A stretch of 5,587 bases of DNA from Candidatus Treponema faecavium (GTDB lineage Bacteria; Spirochaetota; Spirochaetia; Treponematales; Treponemataceae). The stretch lies in assembly GCA_019113455.1 (NCBI GenBank), contig DXHG01000059.1:1-5587 (forward strand), in the 5' to 3' direction. A model generated the notes under the pieces. That model was not told the DNA's origin. It made no database searches and was given only the letters and a program-made list of their open reading frames with translations. The position numbers and the translations under genes are program-made. Shown in pieces: positions 5,571 to 5,587 of the stretch. Numbering within the stretch: the first letter of the stretch is position 1; each line of letters starts with the position of its first letter.

Positions 5571-5587
5571 TACAGAAAGCCTCTGTA
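5571..5587. repeat. Inverted repeat touching the window edge
   Basis: TACAGA, five-base spacer AAGCC, TCTGTA: a perfect 6-bp stem. It reaches the last base of the window, so its full length is unknown. It may be part of the structured end of the transcript that terminates at 5541-5569. Confidence 0.4.

Overview
The window looks like a chromosomal segment from a spirochaete, most likely a Treponema of roughly 50-55 % GC. Four things point there: the gene order cysS / ECF sigma factor / unnamed membrane protein, which I recall from the Treponema pallidum TP0091-TP0093 region (from memory, not checked); a UMP kinase of the archaeal/spirochaete type; a lipoprotein with the relaxed spirochaetal lipobox; and frequent TTG starts. 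The assignment is inference. I see no insertion sequence, phage gene, tRNA, rRNA or CRISPR array.

Layout. Positions 1-4103 hold four plus-strand genes packed as a probable operon: the 3' three quarters of cysS, cut by the left edge; an ECF sigma factor starting at a TTG behind a strong GGAGG; a gene overlapping the sigma stop that reads as a zinc-type, membrane-anchored anti-sigma factor; and a 561-residue envelope protein with two TIG/IPT Ig-like domains followed by a transglutaminase-like domain. After a 65-bp gap with its own ribosome binding site and a possible promoter comes pyrH (4169-4852). A minus-strand lipoprotein of the GH73 glucosaminidase type (4880-5470) converges on pyrH with only 27 bp between the stops. 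The right end (5489-5587) is non-coding and holds two minus-strand hairpins, each followed by eight T residues, plus a third inverted repeat at the window edge.

How the genes may work together. The sigma and anti-sigma genes are translationally overlapped and should form a regulatory pair, with the anti-sigma factor holding the sigma factor at the inner membrane until a periplasmic signal arrives. The next gene, ten bases downstream, encodes an exported or membrane-anchored protein whose transglutaminase-like fold keeps the His and Asp of the triad but has Ala where the nucleophilic Cys should be. The most interesting reading is a three-gene envelope-sensing module: sigma factor, anti-sigma factor, and a catalytically dead ligand- or peptide-binding partner. 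cysS and pyrH are housekeeping genes. The lipoprotein would act on peptidoglycan in the periplasm.
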